Source: an uncultured Bacteroidales bacterium
GTDB taxonomy: Bacteria; Bacteroidota; Bacteroidia; Bacteroidales; UBA932
NCBI GenBank assembly: GCA_900316245.1
Contig: ONCE01000002.1
Coordinates: 50,461 to 114,460, forward strand
Direction of reading: 5' to 3'
DNA: 64,000 nt
Numbering within the stretch: the first letter of the stretch is position 1; each line of letters opens with the position of its first letter. A program made the position numbers and the translations under genes. The notes under the pieces were generated by a model, which was given only the letters and a program-made list of their open reading frames with translations, was not told the DNA's origin and made no database searches. Shown in pieces: positions 1 to 8,956 of this stretch.

Positions 1-198
1 AAAGGTGGTAACTATATTGCCGCCGGCTTCTATCTCAAACACGAGAATACCACCAAGGAATATAAAGAGTTTGCCCTGTCCGTCAAGGAACTGGAGCAGA
101 AGACCGGTATGACGTTCTTCGTGAACCTGCCCTCCGACAAGGCTGCCGCCATCAAGGCCGAAGATCCCAAGAACAACTCCTTCTGGAACCTGAAGTAA
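1..198 (+). CDS. DNA/RNA non-specific endonuclease, C-terminal part
   Basis: The reading frame is open from the left edge and ends at TAA 196-198, so only the last 65 residues are present. They read as the C-terminus of a secreted NUC1/NucA-type endonuclease of Bacteroidota: a GGNYIAAGFYLKH segment, then a helix ending in LEQKTGMTFFVNLP, a typical 'LE..TG..FF..L' closing motif of this family, and a short lysine-rich tail ending NSFWNLK. The catalytic DRGH and Asn motif would lie outside the window. The next gene starts 2 nt downstream, so the two are probably cotranscribed. The pairing of a nuclease with an EEP phosphohydrolase suggests extracytoplasmic nucleic-acid or phosphate scavenging. 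Family assignment rests on a short segment and is moderate. Confidence 0.62.
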   Translation, partial: KGGNYIAAGFYLKHENTTKEYKEFALSVKELEQKTGMTFFVNLPSDKAAAIKAEDPKNNSFWNLK

Positions 199-199
199 T

Positions 200-1261
200 A
201 TGAAACGCTATATCCTCCTGCTGGCAGCGCTGTTGCTGCTGCTCCCCGCCCAGGGAAGCGCCAAGAAGAAAAACCACCGGCACATCATCGGGTTCTACAA
301 TGTGGAGAACCTCTTTGACACGGTGCACGACCAAGGCAAGAATGACTACGAGTACCTGCCCGACGGCGCCAACGAATGGACGGCCGACAAGTACGCCGTC
401 AAGTTGCAGAACATGGCCCGCGTGATTGCGGATATGCGCCAGGACAATGGTATCTGGCATACGGTGCTGGGCCTCGCAGAGGTGGAGAACCGCCACGTGC
501 TGGAAGACCTGGTGAAAGAGCCGGCCATTGCCAATGCCAACTATAAGATTGTACATATGGAGGGCCCGGACCGCCGCGGCATAGACTGCGCCCTGCTGTA
601 CAACCCCGCCCGCTTCAAATTCATCGAGTGTGCCGCCCTTCCGTACGATTTCAATACGAAGATTCCCATTACCACCTATAATAAACAGGAGCAGGAAGAC
701 TTCCGTACCCGTGACATCCTGATGGTGCACGGCACCATTGACGGAGAGCACTTCGTCTTCTATGTGTGCCATTTCCCTTCCCGCAGGGGAGACAAGGGCC
801 AGGATCTGAGGGCCCGTGCAGCGGAAATCGCCTACGCCCACGCCCGTCAGATGCAGCAGAAGTATGCCGGCATCAAGTGCGTGGTGATGGGAGATATGAA
901 CGACAATCCGGCCGATGCCTCCCTGTCGCAGTACCTCCACGGCCGCCGCAACCTGGCAGAGGTAAAATCCGGAGATTTCTTCAACCCTTTCTGGGAGATG
1001 TTGGACGACGGCATAGGCTCCCTTTATTACAGGGGAGACCCCAACATCTTCGACTGCATCCTGGTGAGCAATTCCCTGGTGAACGGCAAGGGCTTCCGCA
1101 TTGACAAGATGGGAAAATACTACGGCGTGGTCTATTCCAAGCCTTATATGACCCAGCAGAGCGGCCAGTACAAAGGCCAGCCTTTCCGCACCTTCTCCAA
1201 CGGCAAGTTCATCAAGGGCTATTCCGACCATTATCCCACGTTTATAGAAATCTCAAGATAG
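200..1261 (+). CDS. Secreted endonuclease/exonuclease/phosphatase (EEP) family protein
   Basis: The 353-residue product starts at ATG 200 with a Sec signal peptide (about residues 1-21, ending GSA). The EEP fold is recognisable from its metal and catalytic motifs in order: FYNVENLFD near residue 32 (Asn, Glu), LAEVEN near 93 (Glu), VMGDMNDNP near 232 (Asp/Asn), and a C-terminal YSDHYPTF near 342 (Asp-His pair). EEP enzymes hydrolyse phosphodiester or phosphomonoester bonds in nucleic acids, sphingomyelin or phosphoinositides; the substrate cannot be told here. A periplasmic or secreted location follows from the signal peptide. It follows the nuclease gene by 2 nt and precedes the next gene by 1 nt, so an operon is likely. 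Confidence 0.88.
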   Translation: MKRYILLLAALLLLLPAQGSAKKKNHRHIIGFYNVENLFDTVHDQGKNDYEYLPDGANEWTADKYAVKLQNMARVIADMRQDNGIWHTVLGLAEVENRHVLEDLVKEPAIANANYKIVHMEGPDRRGIDCALLYNPARFKFIECAALPYDFNTKIPITTYNKQEQEDFRTRDILMVHGTIDGEHFVFYVCHFPSRRGDKGQDLRARAAEIAYAHARQMQQKYAGIKCVVMGDMNDNPADASLSQYLHGRRNLAEVKSGDFFNPFWEMLDDGIGSLYYRGDPNIFDCILVSNSLVNGKGFRIDKMGKYYGVVYSKPYMTQQSGQYKGQPFRTFSNGKFIKGYSDHYPTFIEISR

Positions 1262-1262
1262 C

Positions 1263-2927
1263 GTGAAGCGTTTACTCTGTGCCCTGACTGCCCTGCTGTG
1301 GACGGTCGCCCTGCTGGCCGCCTCCCTTAACGGCGGCGTCAAGGGACGCGTGCTGTCCAAGACGGACCGTTACCCCATTGAGCACGCCCGTGTGCGCCTG
1401 ATGAAGGGCACCGAAAAGGTGGTGGAAGTAAGGGCCGATGCCAACGGCAACTTCCGGATGGAAGAGATTCCCGCCGGCGACTATACCCTCGTTTTCCTGG
1501 CTACGGGCTACCTGGAGAACCGCGTTCCCGTGGTTGTGACGGAGGGTAAGCTCAAGAATGTGTTCAACATTCTGCTTTCCGAGATTAACAGGGCCGGAGA
1601 CAGCTGGCTGGACGTGCCCTACGGCTCCACGGATATTCACCGGAACATGAAAGATTACCTCAGGCCTGGCAATGACTCGGATCTGGGAGACGCCCATCTG
1701 ATGGATGCGGAGATCCTGTTGGCCGGCGTCCGTATGGACGAGGTGGACCCCACGGCTTCCGGTTTTCTTTCCGAGGCCCTGCGAGAGAATAAGTTCGTTT
1801 CCGGCGGCGGGCTTTCAGAGACGGCCCTGGGCGGTTTCAACGGCGTGGCGGAGATATCGGCCACGGCCTCGCACCTCCGCACCGGCTTTTACGGCTCCCT
1901 CTGGAACGATACGGCTAATTATGGTTTAAGGGCCGATGCCGCCTACGGCTTCGGGCAACTCCCCGGCGGCTGGTCGCTGGCGGCCAACGTGGCGGGGATT
2001 GGCTGGAACAAGACCGCCTATGACCCTTACGCCGTGTATGTGGGCGTAGGAAAGTCCTTTGGGGAAAAGCATCAGCTGAGCGCGGCTTTCCTGCGGGACC
2101 AGGAGCCGGTCACCTTCCTTCGCTACGATTTTACCCCTTCCCGGAATTTCCAGGCCTATGCTACGGTGTTGGGCCGGTTTGGCCAGGATAACCCCGCGCT
2201 GCATGCGGCGGCGGCTTTCAGCTGGAAGACCGGTCGCCTTCTGCGCCTGAGCGGCGGCGTCGACGGCCGCAAAGGCATGCAGGACATGAACTCCGAGAAC
2301 CGGGCCGAAGCCTGGCTGAGCGGCCTGTTCACCTTGGGGAAATGGGGCTTTCACCTGGGTGGAAGAGGCGGCTATATGACCTCTTCCCTGGGTCGTGGCG
2401 CCATTTATTCCGCCAAGGCGGGGTTGCAGTATACCCTGGGCCACAACTGGCTGTTGTCGGCCAATACGGGTCTTTACAAGTATAGTCCCTTTTTGCCCAA
2501 GACCTTTGCTTCCGATGTGAACGTGGCCTTCAATACCAACGGCATCAATATGAAGCTGACGGGTTTTTATGAGCGTTATATAGGGACGGACGATATCCAC
2601 GCCGGCCTGGAGTTTGGCTTCAAGGTGCCGGTGTTTGTGATTCCCAACGTGTCCCTGCAGGGGCAGGTGACGGCCGGGCATTTTGGGGAGGGAGACCGCT
2701 TCGAATGCGCCGTTGCCTACGGCGGTGTGTCCTGGAACAACAAGGGCTGGTTTGCCGATGCCGGCTATCTGTACAACAGGCCGTATCACATGATTGATAC
2801 ATCGGCCGGTAAAACCTGGACCTTTGATAAAAGGCGCCAGCTGGGCGTGGCCCTGGGCTTCCGCCCGTACTTTGGCGACGGGACTCCTGCGCCGCGTTTT
2901 TCGGCCCGTATTTTCTGCCGGATATAA
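1263..2927 (+). CDS. Outer-membrane protein with carboxypeptidase regulatory-like domain
   Basis: The 554-residue product uses a GTG start at 1263, two nt after the preceding stop; no ATG fits the signal peptide better. A Sec signal (about 1-20, ending LLAAS) leads into a CarboxypepD_reg-like Ig fold (about 24-107, GGVKGRVLSKTDRYPI then GNFRMEEIPAGDYTLVF). The rest is rich in alternating aromatic/glycine beta-strands and ends with an aromatic-rich strand (FSARIFCRI), as in outer-membrane barrels. No TonB plug domain is evident between the Ig fold and the strands, so it is not a standard TonB receptor. Its position in the nuclease/EEP operon may point to an accessory envelope role. Function is unknown. 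Confidence 0.72.
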   Translation: MKRLLCALTALLWTVALLAASLNGGVKGRVLSKTDRYPIEHARVRLMKGTEKVVEVRADANGNFRMEEIPAGDYTLVFLATGYLENRVPVVVTEGKLKNVFNILLSEINRAGDSWLDVPYGSTDIHRNMKDYLRPGNDSDLGDAHLMDAEILLAGVRMDEVDPTASGFLSEALRENKFVSGGGLSETALGGFNGVAEISATASHLRTGFYGSLWNDTANYGLRADAAYGFGQLPGGWSLAANVAGIGWNKTAYDPYAVYVGVGKSFGEKHQLSAAFLRDQEPVTFLRYDFTPSRNFQAYATVLGRFGQDNPALHAAAAFSWKTGRLLRLSGGVDGRKGMQDMNSENRAEAWLSGLFTLGKWGFHLGGRGGYMTSSLGRGAIYSAKAGLQYTLGHNWLLSANTGLYKYSPFLPKTFASDVNVAFNTNGINMKLTGFYERYIGTDDIHAGLEFGFKVPVFVIPNVSLQGQVTAGHFGEGDRFECAVAYGGVSWNNKGWFADAGYLYNRPYHMIDTSAGKTWTFDKRRQLGVALGFRPYFGDGTPAPRFSARIFCRI

Positions 2928-2945
2928 TTGTATTTCTATAAACCT

Positions 2946-4946
2946 ATGAAAAAAACATTAGTCTTTTTTGCAGCCATGGCTATGCTTACCGCTTGCAACA
3001 CGGAGAAACCCGCCAACATCTTCCTGCAGGAGTGGGACACCCCTTACGGGACGGCCCCCTTCTCCAAGATTACCACCGACCAGTATATGCCCGCCTTCAA
3101 GGCCGGCCTGGAGGAGCAGAAGGCCAACATCGAGGCCATTCTGGCCAATACCGAGGCCCCTACCTTCGAGAATACCATCCTGGCCTATGAGAACGCCAGC
3201 CCCATCCTGGACAAGGTTCAGGGCGTGTTCTTCAACCTTTCCGAGAGTGATTCCACCCCCGAGATGCAGGCCATCGAAGAGGAAGTGATGCCCCTGATCA
3301 CCGAGGCGTCCAACGAGATCATGATGAACGAAGACCTCTATGCCCGCGTGAAGGCCGTGTATGAGAATTCGGCCAGCCTCACCCGCGAGCAGCAGATGCT
3401 GGTCAAGAAAATCTACGAAAGCTTCGAGCGCAACGGCGTGGGCCTGGCTCCCGAGGCCAAGAAGCGCTTTGCGGAGATCAACACCCGCCTGGCCATGCTG
3501 AGCCAGAAATTTGGCCAGAATCTCCTGGCCGAGAACAATGCCTTCAAGGAGGCCACCGGCATCACCGTGAGCGAGTACTACGACTTCATGGGTTCCTGCC
3601 CCGACCGCGCCAAGCGTGAGCAGGTGTTCAAGGCCTACAGCTCCCGCGGCAACCACGGCGACGAGCACGACAACAACGCCATTGTGCTGGAGACCCTGCG
3701 CCTTAGGGCCGAAATGGCCGAACTCCTGGGCTATCCCAACTTTGCGGCCTACCAGCTTTCCAACAAGATGGCCGGCAATCCCGAGACCGTGGACCAGTTC
3801 CTGCAGCCCATCATGGATGCCGCCATGCGCAGCGCCAAGGCCCAGCTCAAGGAGATGGAGAAGATAGCCGGTCACAAGATTGAAGCCTGGGACTGGAGCT
3901 ACTACGCCGAGAAGGTGCGTGCCCAGAAGTACGCCCTGGACGAGAGCCAGACCAAGCCTTATTTCCAGGCCGACAGCGTGATGAAGGGTGTGTTCACCGC
4001 CGCTTCCAAGGTCTACGGCCTCCAGTTTGAGGAAGTGACCGGCGAGGTTGAGGTGTACCAGCCCTCCGTCAAGGCCTACAAGATTACCGACGCCGACGGT
4101 TCCCTGATTGGCATCTTCTACCGAGACTACTATGTGCGTCCCACCAAGCGCGGCGGCGCATGGATGAACAACTTCCGCGAGCAGAAGACCGGTGTGCGTC
4201 CCATCATTGTGAACGTCTGCAACTTCCCGGCCCCCGGCGCAGATCCCACCGAACCGCAGCCCAGCCTCCTTACCATTGACAACGTGCAGACCGCCTTCCA
4301 TGAGTTTGGACATGCCCTGCACGGCTTCCTGAGCCAGGGCAACTATGTGTCGGTGTCCGGAACCAATGTGGCCCGCGACTTTGTGGAAATGTTCTCCCAG
4401 TTCAACGAGAACTTTGCCTTTGTGCCCGAGATTCTGGCCAACTATGCCAACAATTGGGAAACCGGCGAGCCCATCTCTCCTGCCCTTGTGGAGAAGATCC
4501 AGAAGGGCCTCAAGTTCAACCAGGGCTTCATGACCGGCGAACTCTGCGCCGCCTCTATCCTGGATATGAAGTGGCACGAACTTTCCGCCGCCCAGCTGGC
4601 TCAGTTCACCGACGCCCAGAGCGTCCGTGACTTCGAGACCAAGGTATGCAAGGAAATGGGCCTGATTGACATCATCATCCCCCGTTACCGCACCACCTAC
4701 TTCAACCACATTATGGGCAGCGGTTACAGCGCCGGTTATTACGGCTACCTCTGGAGCGAAGTGCTGGCCGTAGACGCCTGGGAGAAGTTCAAGGCCGACG
4801 GCATCTTCAACCCCGCCACCGCCAAGGCTTTCCGCAAGACCTTCCTGGAGAAGGGCGGTTCCGAAGAGCCTATGGTCCTCTACAAACAATTCAGAGGAGC
4901 CGAACCCGACCCCTCTGCATTGATGAGAGCACGTGGACTGAACTAA
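2946..4946 (+). CDS. dcp: M3-family metallopeptidase lipoprotein (peptidyl-dipeptidase Dcp-like)
   Basis: The frame is open from a TTG at 2928, but ATG 2946 gives a clean lipoprotein signal (MKKTLVFFAAMAMLTAC, lipid Cys17), so that start is preferred. The 666-residue length fits the M3A family. The zinc site is visible: HEFGH at 452-456 (two His ligands and the catalytic Glu453) and FVEMFSQ at 479-485, whose Glu481 is the expected third ligand. Dcp enzymes remove C-terminal dipeptides from oligopeptides; a lipid anchor suggests action in the periplasm or on the outer membrane. The gene follows the upstream one by 18 nt. Its stop overlaps the convergent manA stop region by 4 nt. Dcp and oligopeptidase A are hard to separate by eye. 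Confidence 0.9.
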   Translation: MKKTLVFFAAMAMLTACNTEKPANIFLQEWDTPYGTAPFSKITTDQYMPAFKAGLEEQKANIEAILANTEAPTFENTILAYENASPILDKVQGVFFNLSESDSTPEMQAIEEEVMPLITEASNEIMMNEDLYARVKAVYENSASLTREQQMLVKKIYESFERNGVGLAPEAKKRFAEINTRLAMLSQKFGQNLLAENNAFKEATGITVSEYYDFMGSCPDRAKREQVFKAYSSRGNHGDEHDNNAIVLETLRLRAEMAELLGYPNFAAYQLSNKMAGNPETVDQFLQPIMDAAMRSAKAQLKEMEKIAGHKIEAWDWSYYAEKVRAQKYALDESQTKPYFQADSVMKGVFTAASKVYGLQFEEVTGEVEVYQPSVKAYKITDADGSLIGIFYRDYYVRPTKRGGAWMNNFREQKTGVRPIIVNVCNFPAPGADPTEPQPSLLTIDNVQTAFHEFGHALHGFLSQGNYVSVSGTNVARDFVEMFSQFNENFAFVPEILANYANNWETGEPISPALVEKIQKGLKFNQGFMTGELCAASILDMKWHELSAAQLAQFTDAQSVRDFETKVCKEMGLIDIIIPRYRTTYFNHIMGSGYSAGYYGYLWSEVLAVDAWEKFKADGIFNPATAKAFRKTFLEKGGSEEPMVLYKQFRGAEPDPSALMRARGLN

Positions 4947-5914
4947 CGGATATACGAGGTCAATACCTTCATGCTGCCGCCGGGGACAAAACAAAGGTCG
5001 TCGGCGGTAGCTGGTATTAAGACGGTCTCTCCCTGGTGGACAGGGACTTCTTCTCCGTCTACCTCCAGGGTGCCTTCACCATCCAGGCACATCACTACCA
5101 TAAAGGAATCGATGCCGGAGAGGTCCTTGGCAAAGGGCAGGGTGAGGTCGTAGATGCTGGTGGTGAAATACGGGCAGCTCACCACTTCCTGTTCTTCGTC
5201 CTTTTCCGGGCTGTAGTGGGTGCGGTAGTCCGGGTATACCGTGTAGTCAATGGCGTCCTTGGCCAGTTCCGTGTGAACCTCGCGGGGTTTGCCGTCCAGG
5301 CCCAGGCGGCCGTAGTCGTAGATGCGGTAGGTGATGTTGGACGTCTGCTGGATCTCTGCGATGAAGCAGCCGCCGCAGATGGCGTGGATGCGTCCGGCGG
5401 GCAGGAAGAACACGTCTCCGGGATGCACGTCATAGCGGGCCAGCACATCGGTGATGGTGCCGTCGGCCACTTTGGCGGCGTACTCTTCCGGGGTAATCTT
5501 CTTGGTGAGGCCGGCCAGCAGGTGGGCTCCCTTATCGGCCGCTACCACATACCACATCTCGGTCTTTCCCTTGGAGCCGTTGTGGCGCTTGGCGGCCAGT
5601 TCGTCGTTGGGATGCACCTGGATGGAGAGGTCCGTGAGGGCGTCGATGAACTTGATCAGGAGGGGGAATTCGTCCCCGGTGTTGGCATACACGTGCTCTC
5701 CCACCAGCTCTCCCTTGTATTCTTTTACCAGTTCGGCTATGGTCTTGCCCTTGAAGGGACCTTCGGCCACTACGCTCTCGTTGCCGGCCACGCCGGAGAG
5801 TTCCCAGCTTTCGCCAATGTGCTTCTGGTCGGTTTCTATGCCTTTGTACGGGGCAATCTTTTCACCACCCCATACAATGGTCTTGAGGATAGGTTCAAAT
5901 TTCAGAGGAGTCAT
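4943..5914 (-). CDS. manA: Mannose-6-phosphate isomerase, class I
   Basis: The 323-residue cupin-type enzyme interconverts mannose 6-phosphate and fructose 6-phosphate in the cytoplasm. Metal-ligand motifs of type I phosphomannose isomerases are visible: QVHPND at 99-104 (Gln99, His101), EMWYV with Glu119, and LPAGRIHAI with His177. The N-terminus (PLKFEPILKTIVWGGEKI) is characteristic of the short bacterial form. It is the last gene of a three-gene minus-strand operon, 6 nt after the GH92 mannosidase, which makes biological sense: the mannosidase frees mannose, and after phosphorylation ManA feeds it to glycolysis. No dedicated mannose kinase is in the window. Its 3' end overlaps the convergent peptidase gene by 4 nt. 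Confidence 0.94.
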   Translation of the reverse strand: MTPLKFEPILKTIVWGGEKIAPYKGIETDQKHIGESWELSGVAGNESVVAEGPFKGKTIAELVKEYKGELVGEHVYANTGDEFPLLIKFIDALTDLSIQVHPNDELAAKRHNGSKGKTEMWYVVAADKGAHLLAGLTKKITPEEYAAKVADGTITDVLARYDVHPGDVFFLPAGRIHAICGGCFIAEIQQTSNITYRIYDYGRLGLDGKPREVHTELAKDAIDYTVYPDYRTHYSPEKDEEQEVVSCPYFTTSIYDLTLPFAKDLSGIDSFMVVMCLDGEGTLEVDGEEVPVHQGETVLIPATADDLCFVPGGSMKVLTSYIR

Positions 5915-5920
5915 ACGTTT

Positions 5921-8095
5921 TTACTTTCCCATTACAAATTCTAAGGTACCTCCCTGGATCAGGTCTTCGTACTGGATGTAGGGGAGGGTGTAGGGCTTGC
6001 CGTTGAACTTGACGCTCTTGATGTGGGGCTTGTTCTCGCCGGCTCCCTTGGCAAGGATGGTCAGCTCTCCGCCGGGCATCTTCACCGTCATCTTGTCAAA
6101 CAGGGGCGCGCCGAACCAGAAGCGCGGACGGGCGGGTTCCACCTGGTAGAAGCCCATGGCGGAAAGTACGTACCAGGCACTCATCTGCCCCACGTCCTCG
6201 TTGCCGGCCAGGCCCTCGGGATCGTTGAAATACATCTCCTTGTATACCTGGCGGAGGCGGTCGGCGGCCTTGTCGGGCTGGCCCAGCATCGAGTACAGGT
6301 AAATGGTGTGGTGGCTGGGCTCGTTGCCGTGGGCATACTGGCCAATGAGACCGGAGATGTCCGGGCTGGCGTTTTCGCCCTCCACGTGGTCAGGAGCCTC
6401 AAACAGGCCGTCCAGCTTGGCCAGGGTAGCTTCCTCGGAACCGAAGAGCTCTACCAGGCCGTCTACGTCCTGGGGAACCAGCCAGAGGTACTGCCAGGCC
6501 GTACCCTCGGTGTAGTCGGAGGTCTCGTGGCGGGAGTAGATGGGGTCGAAGGGCTCGGTGAAGGTGCCGTCTACCTTGCGGCCGCGGAGGAACTGGGTCT
6601 TGGGATCCCAGAAATGTCTCCAGGAGTGGCTGCGCTCGGTGAACTGGGCGGCCAGGCTCTCGTGTCCCAGGAAGGAGGCTGCGTTGGCCAGGGCGGCGTC
6701 TGCAATGGCGTATTCCATATCGTTGGCCACGGACTCGGCATAGAGGTCTGCGGGAATGTAACCGTAGGTCATACGGAAGTTCTGTCCGCGGTCGGGCATA
6801 TTGGCGGTGGTTACCATGGCGTCCAGGATCTCCTGGTCGGTCAGGCGGGCGTTGTAGCCTTTTACGATGGCGTCGGCAAAGACAATCAGGCCGGGGTTGC
6901 CCACCATACAGTCGGTCTCGTTGCCCATCAGGTGCCAGACCGGCAGGTCTCCCTGCTCCTTGTAAATGTGGTAGAAGGTGGCTACCACGTCATCCATCAT
7001 ATCGTGGTGGATGAGGCTCATCAGCGGATGGGCGGCACGGTAGGTGTCCCAGAGGGAGAAGGTGGTGAAGTTGCGGAAGTCTCCCTGACGGACGCCGTCG
7101 TCGCTGCCACGGTACTGGCCGTCCACATCGTTGAAGACGCTGGGGGCAATCATAGTGTGGTAGAGAGCGGTGTAGAAGACGGTTCTGGCGTCTTTGTCCT
7201 GGGTCTCTACGGAAATCTTGCTCAGTTCCTCGTTCCAGGCACTGCGGGCGTCTTTCTTCACGGCTTCAAAGTCCCAGCCGGGGAGTTCGGCCTTCATATT
7301 GGCCTTGGCGCCTTCTACCGAAACGGGGGAGAGGGCCACCTTGAGCATAATCTGGTCGCCTGCATTGGTGTGGCCAATCTTGCAGCGGCCATAGAGCTTT
7401 CCTTTTTCGAATTCCACTCCGGAGATGGGCTTGTCAAAGGCGGCCCAGAAGAAGACCTTCTGGTTCTTGGCCCAGCCGTGGGAGTAACGGTGACCGCTCA
7501 GGGCAATCACGTCTCCGCCGTCGTTGGTGATTACGTCCATATCGGCGTCGTAGACGGTGTCCCAGCAACCGCCGTTCTGCAGGTCAAAGAGGATGGCGGC
7601 GTCATCGGCCTCCGGGAAGGTATAGCGGTGCATACCTACGCGGGCGGTGGCGGTGAGTTCGGCCGTAATGCCGTAGCGCAGCAGGGGAACGCTGTAGTAA
7701 CCGGGCTCGGTCACTTCCTTGGTGCGGTCTGCATAGCTCCAGGCTCCGCTGTTGGGATCATCCTCCGTACCGCGGGCAGGCGTGGTGGGGCCAATCACGG
7801 GCATTACGGTGATGTCAAAGAGGTCTCCGATGCCGGTTCCGCTCAGGTGCATATGGCTGAAACCGATGACGGTGGAATCGCTGTCGTGGTAGCCGGAGCA
7901 CCAGTCCCATTCCTGGGGAATGCTGGTGGGACCCAGCTGAACCAGGCCGAAGGGAACGTTGGCGCCCACGAACACGTGGCCGTGGCCACCGGTGCCAATC
8001 TTGGGATTGACGAAGGCGGCAGGGTCATTATTGGCCAGGGGGGCGCTGCAGGCGGCCATCAGAGCCGCGGCGGCAGCAAGGATAAGCTTTTTCAT
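5921..8095 (-). CDS. GH92 alpha-mannosidase lipoprotein
   Basis: The 724-residue product begins with a lipoprotein signal (lipid Cys16 in LMAACSAP). The N-terminus FVNPKIGTGGHGHVFVGANVPFG is the GH92 hallmark, and further motifs fit: HMHLSGTGIGDLFD, GNETDCMVG, HGNEPSHHTIYLY near residue 585, and NEDVGQMSAWYVLSAMGFYQV near 632-652. GH92 enzymes are calcium-dependent exo-alpha-mannosidases (mostly alpha-1,2 or alpha-1,3) acting on N-glycan mannose. A lipid anchor places it on the periplasmic or outer-membrane face. It sits 12 nt after the CBM9-like gene and 6 nt before manA, forming a mannose-use operon. The exact linkage preference cannot be read from sequence alone. Confidence 0.95.
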   Translation of the reverse strand: MKKLILAAAAALMAACSAPLANNDPAAFVNPKIGTGGHGHVFVGANVPFGLVQLGPTSIPQEWDWCSGYHDSDSTVIGFSHMHLSGTGIGDLFDITVMPVIGPTTPARGTEDDPNSGAWSYADRTKEVTEPGYYSVPLLRYGITAELTATARVGMHRYTFPEADDAAILFDLQNGGCWDTVYDADMDVITNDGGDVIALSGHRYSHGWAKNQKVFFWAAFDKPISGVEFEKGKLYGRCKIGHTNAGDQIMLKVALSPVSVEGAKANMKAELPGWDFEAVKKDARSAWNEELSKISVETQDKDARTVFYTALYHTMIAPSVFNDVDGQYRGSDDGVRQGDFRNFTTFSLWDTYRAAHPLMSLIHHDMMDDVVATFYHIYKEQGDLPVWHLMGNETDCMVGNPGLIVFADAIVKGYNARLTDQEILDAMVTTANMPDRGQNFRMTYGYIPADLYAESVANDMEYAIADAALANAASFLGHESLAAQFTERSHSWRHFWDPKTQFLRGRKVDGTFTEPFDPIYSRHETSDYTEGTAWQYLWLVPQDVDGLVELFGSEEATLAKLDGLFEAPDHVEGENASPDISGLIGQYAHGNEPSHHTIYLYSMLGQPDKAADRLRQVYKEMYFNDPEGLAGNEDVGQMSAWYVLSAMGFYQVEPARPRFWFGAPLFDKMTVKMPGGELTILAKGAGENKPHIKSVKFNGKPYTLPYIQYEDLIQGGTLEFVMGK

Positions 8096-8107
8096 ATAGG
8101 TAAGTTT

Positions 8108-8857
8108 TTATTTGACAAAACGAAGCACGCCCCAGTTCTCCGGCTGGTGCATATCTACAACGCCGGTGGGGTTCCAGACCCAGTTCTCTTCCGGGCCGCC
8201 GGCCACCAGCCACTCAACGCGGGAGAAGCCAATCTTCCAGTCCTTGGCCCGGAGTTCTTCGGGCGTCTGGAACTCTACGCAGAGCGAGGCAATGGGGATG
8301 GCCATTTCCACCGTCCAGCCCTTGTCCACGTCGGAATCGTCGTTGAGGGTGCCGTTGATCTGAACAGCGGTCTGGAGGCCGCGGAGATCCCAGGGCAGGT
8401 AGAACTTGCCGCCGTCGCGGTACGGCTTGTCCATCAGGAGATCCATCACCGTGTTGAGGGCGTTGAGTTCAATTTCAAAGTAGAAGCGGCAGTCGGAGTC
8501 CGGATCTATGAACACCTCCCAGTCGTTGTCGTGGTAGATGATGGCGTCCCGTTCCGTGAGGCTGCCCGTCACATTGTCTTCCTCGATGAGGCCGGCAATG
8601 TAGAGGTGGTCCTTATCCCAGAGCATCTTCATCTGCGTGTTCTTGGTGGGTTTGGGCTCAAAGTCAACGCCGCGGATGTCTGCGAAAGGCTCGCTCAGCG
8701 GGGCGTTCTGCCAGTCGGGCTCGTCCAGGATGCCGTCAATCACAATGGGGCCGGTGGCCTGGGGAGCGTTATAGGTACGTATGGGGACCTTGGGAAGGTT
8801 GGCTTTGGGCGCGCACGCGGCCACAAGCAGGAGAATAGGAATAAGTATACGCTTCAT
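8108..8857 (-). CDS. Carbohydrate-binding family 9-like lipoprotein
   Basis: The 249-residue product has a lipobox (LLLVAAC, Cys15). The body resembles the CBM9-like domain of Bacteroidota sugar-binding and endoxylanase-associated proteins (PF06452 type): ATGPIVIDGILDEPDWQNAPLSEPF at the start, KMLWDKDHLYIAGLIEEDNV, then DNDWEVFIDPDSD, FYFEIELNALNTVMD, KGWTVEMAIPIASL and a C-terminal WNPTGVVDMHQPENWGVLRF. These beta-strand signatures are characteristic. It is the first gene of the minus-strand mannosidase operon, so it may present glycans or reducing-end sugars to the mannosidase; this role is inferred. Its promoter probably lies at 8880-8887. Confidence 0.85.
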   Translation of the reverse strand: MKRILIPILLLVAACAPKANLPKVPIRTYNAPQATGPIVIDGILDEPDWQNAPLSEPFADIRGVDFEPKPTKNTQMKMLWDKDHLYIAGLIEEDNVTGSLTERDAIIYHDNDWEVFIDPDSDCRFYFEIELNALNTVMDLLMDKPYRDGGKFYLPWDLRGLQTAVQINGTLNDDSDVDKGWTVEMAIPIASLCVEFQTPEELRAKDWKIGFSRVEWLVAGGPEENWVWNPTGVVDMHQPENWGVLRFVK

Positions 8858-8879
8858 AAGAACATTTGTATGTGGTCTA

Positions 8880-8887
8880 CAAATTTA
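8880..8887 (-). promoter_or_regulatory. Putative -7 box for the CBM9/GH92/manA operon
   Basis: On the minus strand these bases read TAAATTTG, a match to the Bacteroides -7 consensus TAnnTTTG, 23 nt upstream of the CBM9-like start codon. No convincing TTTG -33 box lies 19-21 nt further upstream, so the promoter may need an activator. Position and consensus are the only evidence. Confidence 0.4.
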
Positions 8888-8921
8888 GCACAAATTCTTG
8901 TTTATTCCTTTGGTAATACAG

Positions 8922-8950
8922 AAAAAAGGGCGGCCCGGGAGGGTCGCCCT
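8922..8950 (-). terminator. Intrinsic terminator after the small secreted gene
   Basis: Read on the minus strand, 8950 to 8922, this is a 7-bp lower stem (AGGGCG... type), one A/C opposition, a 3-bp cap, a 4-nt loop and a run of six U. It lies 6 nt beyond the stop of the 8957-9622 gene and ends the SusCD-1 transcript before the mannosidase operon. On the opposite strand the mismatch would be a G-U wobble, but there is no U tract there. Confidence 0.85.
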
Positions 8951-8956
8951 AAGGGA

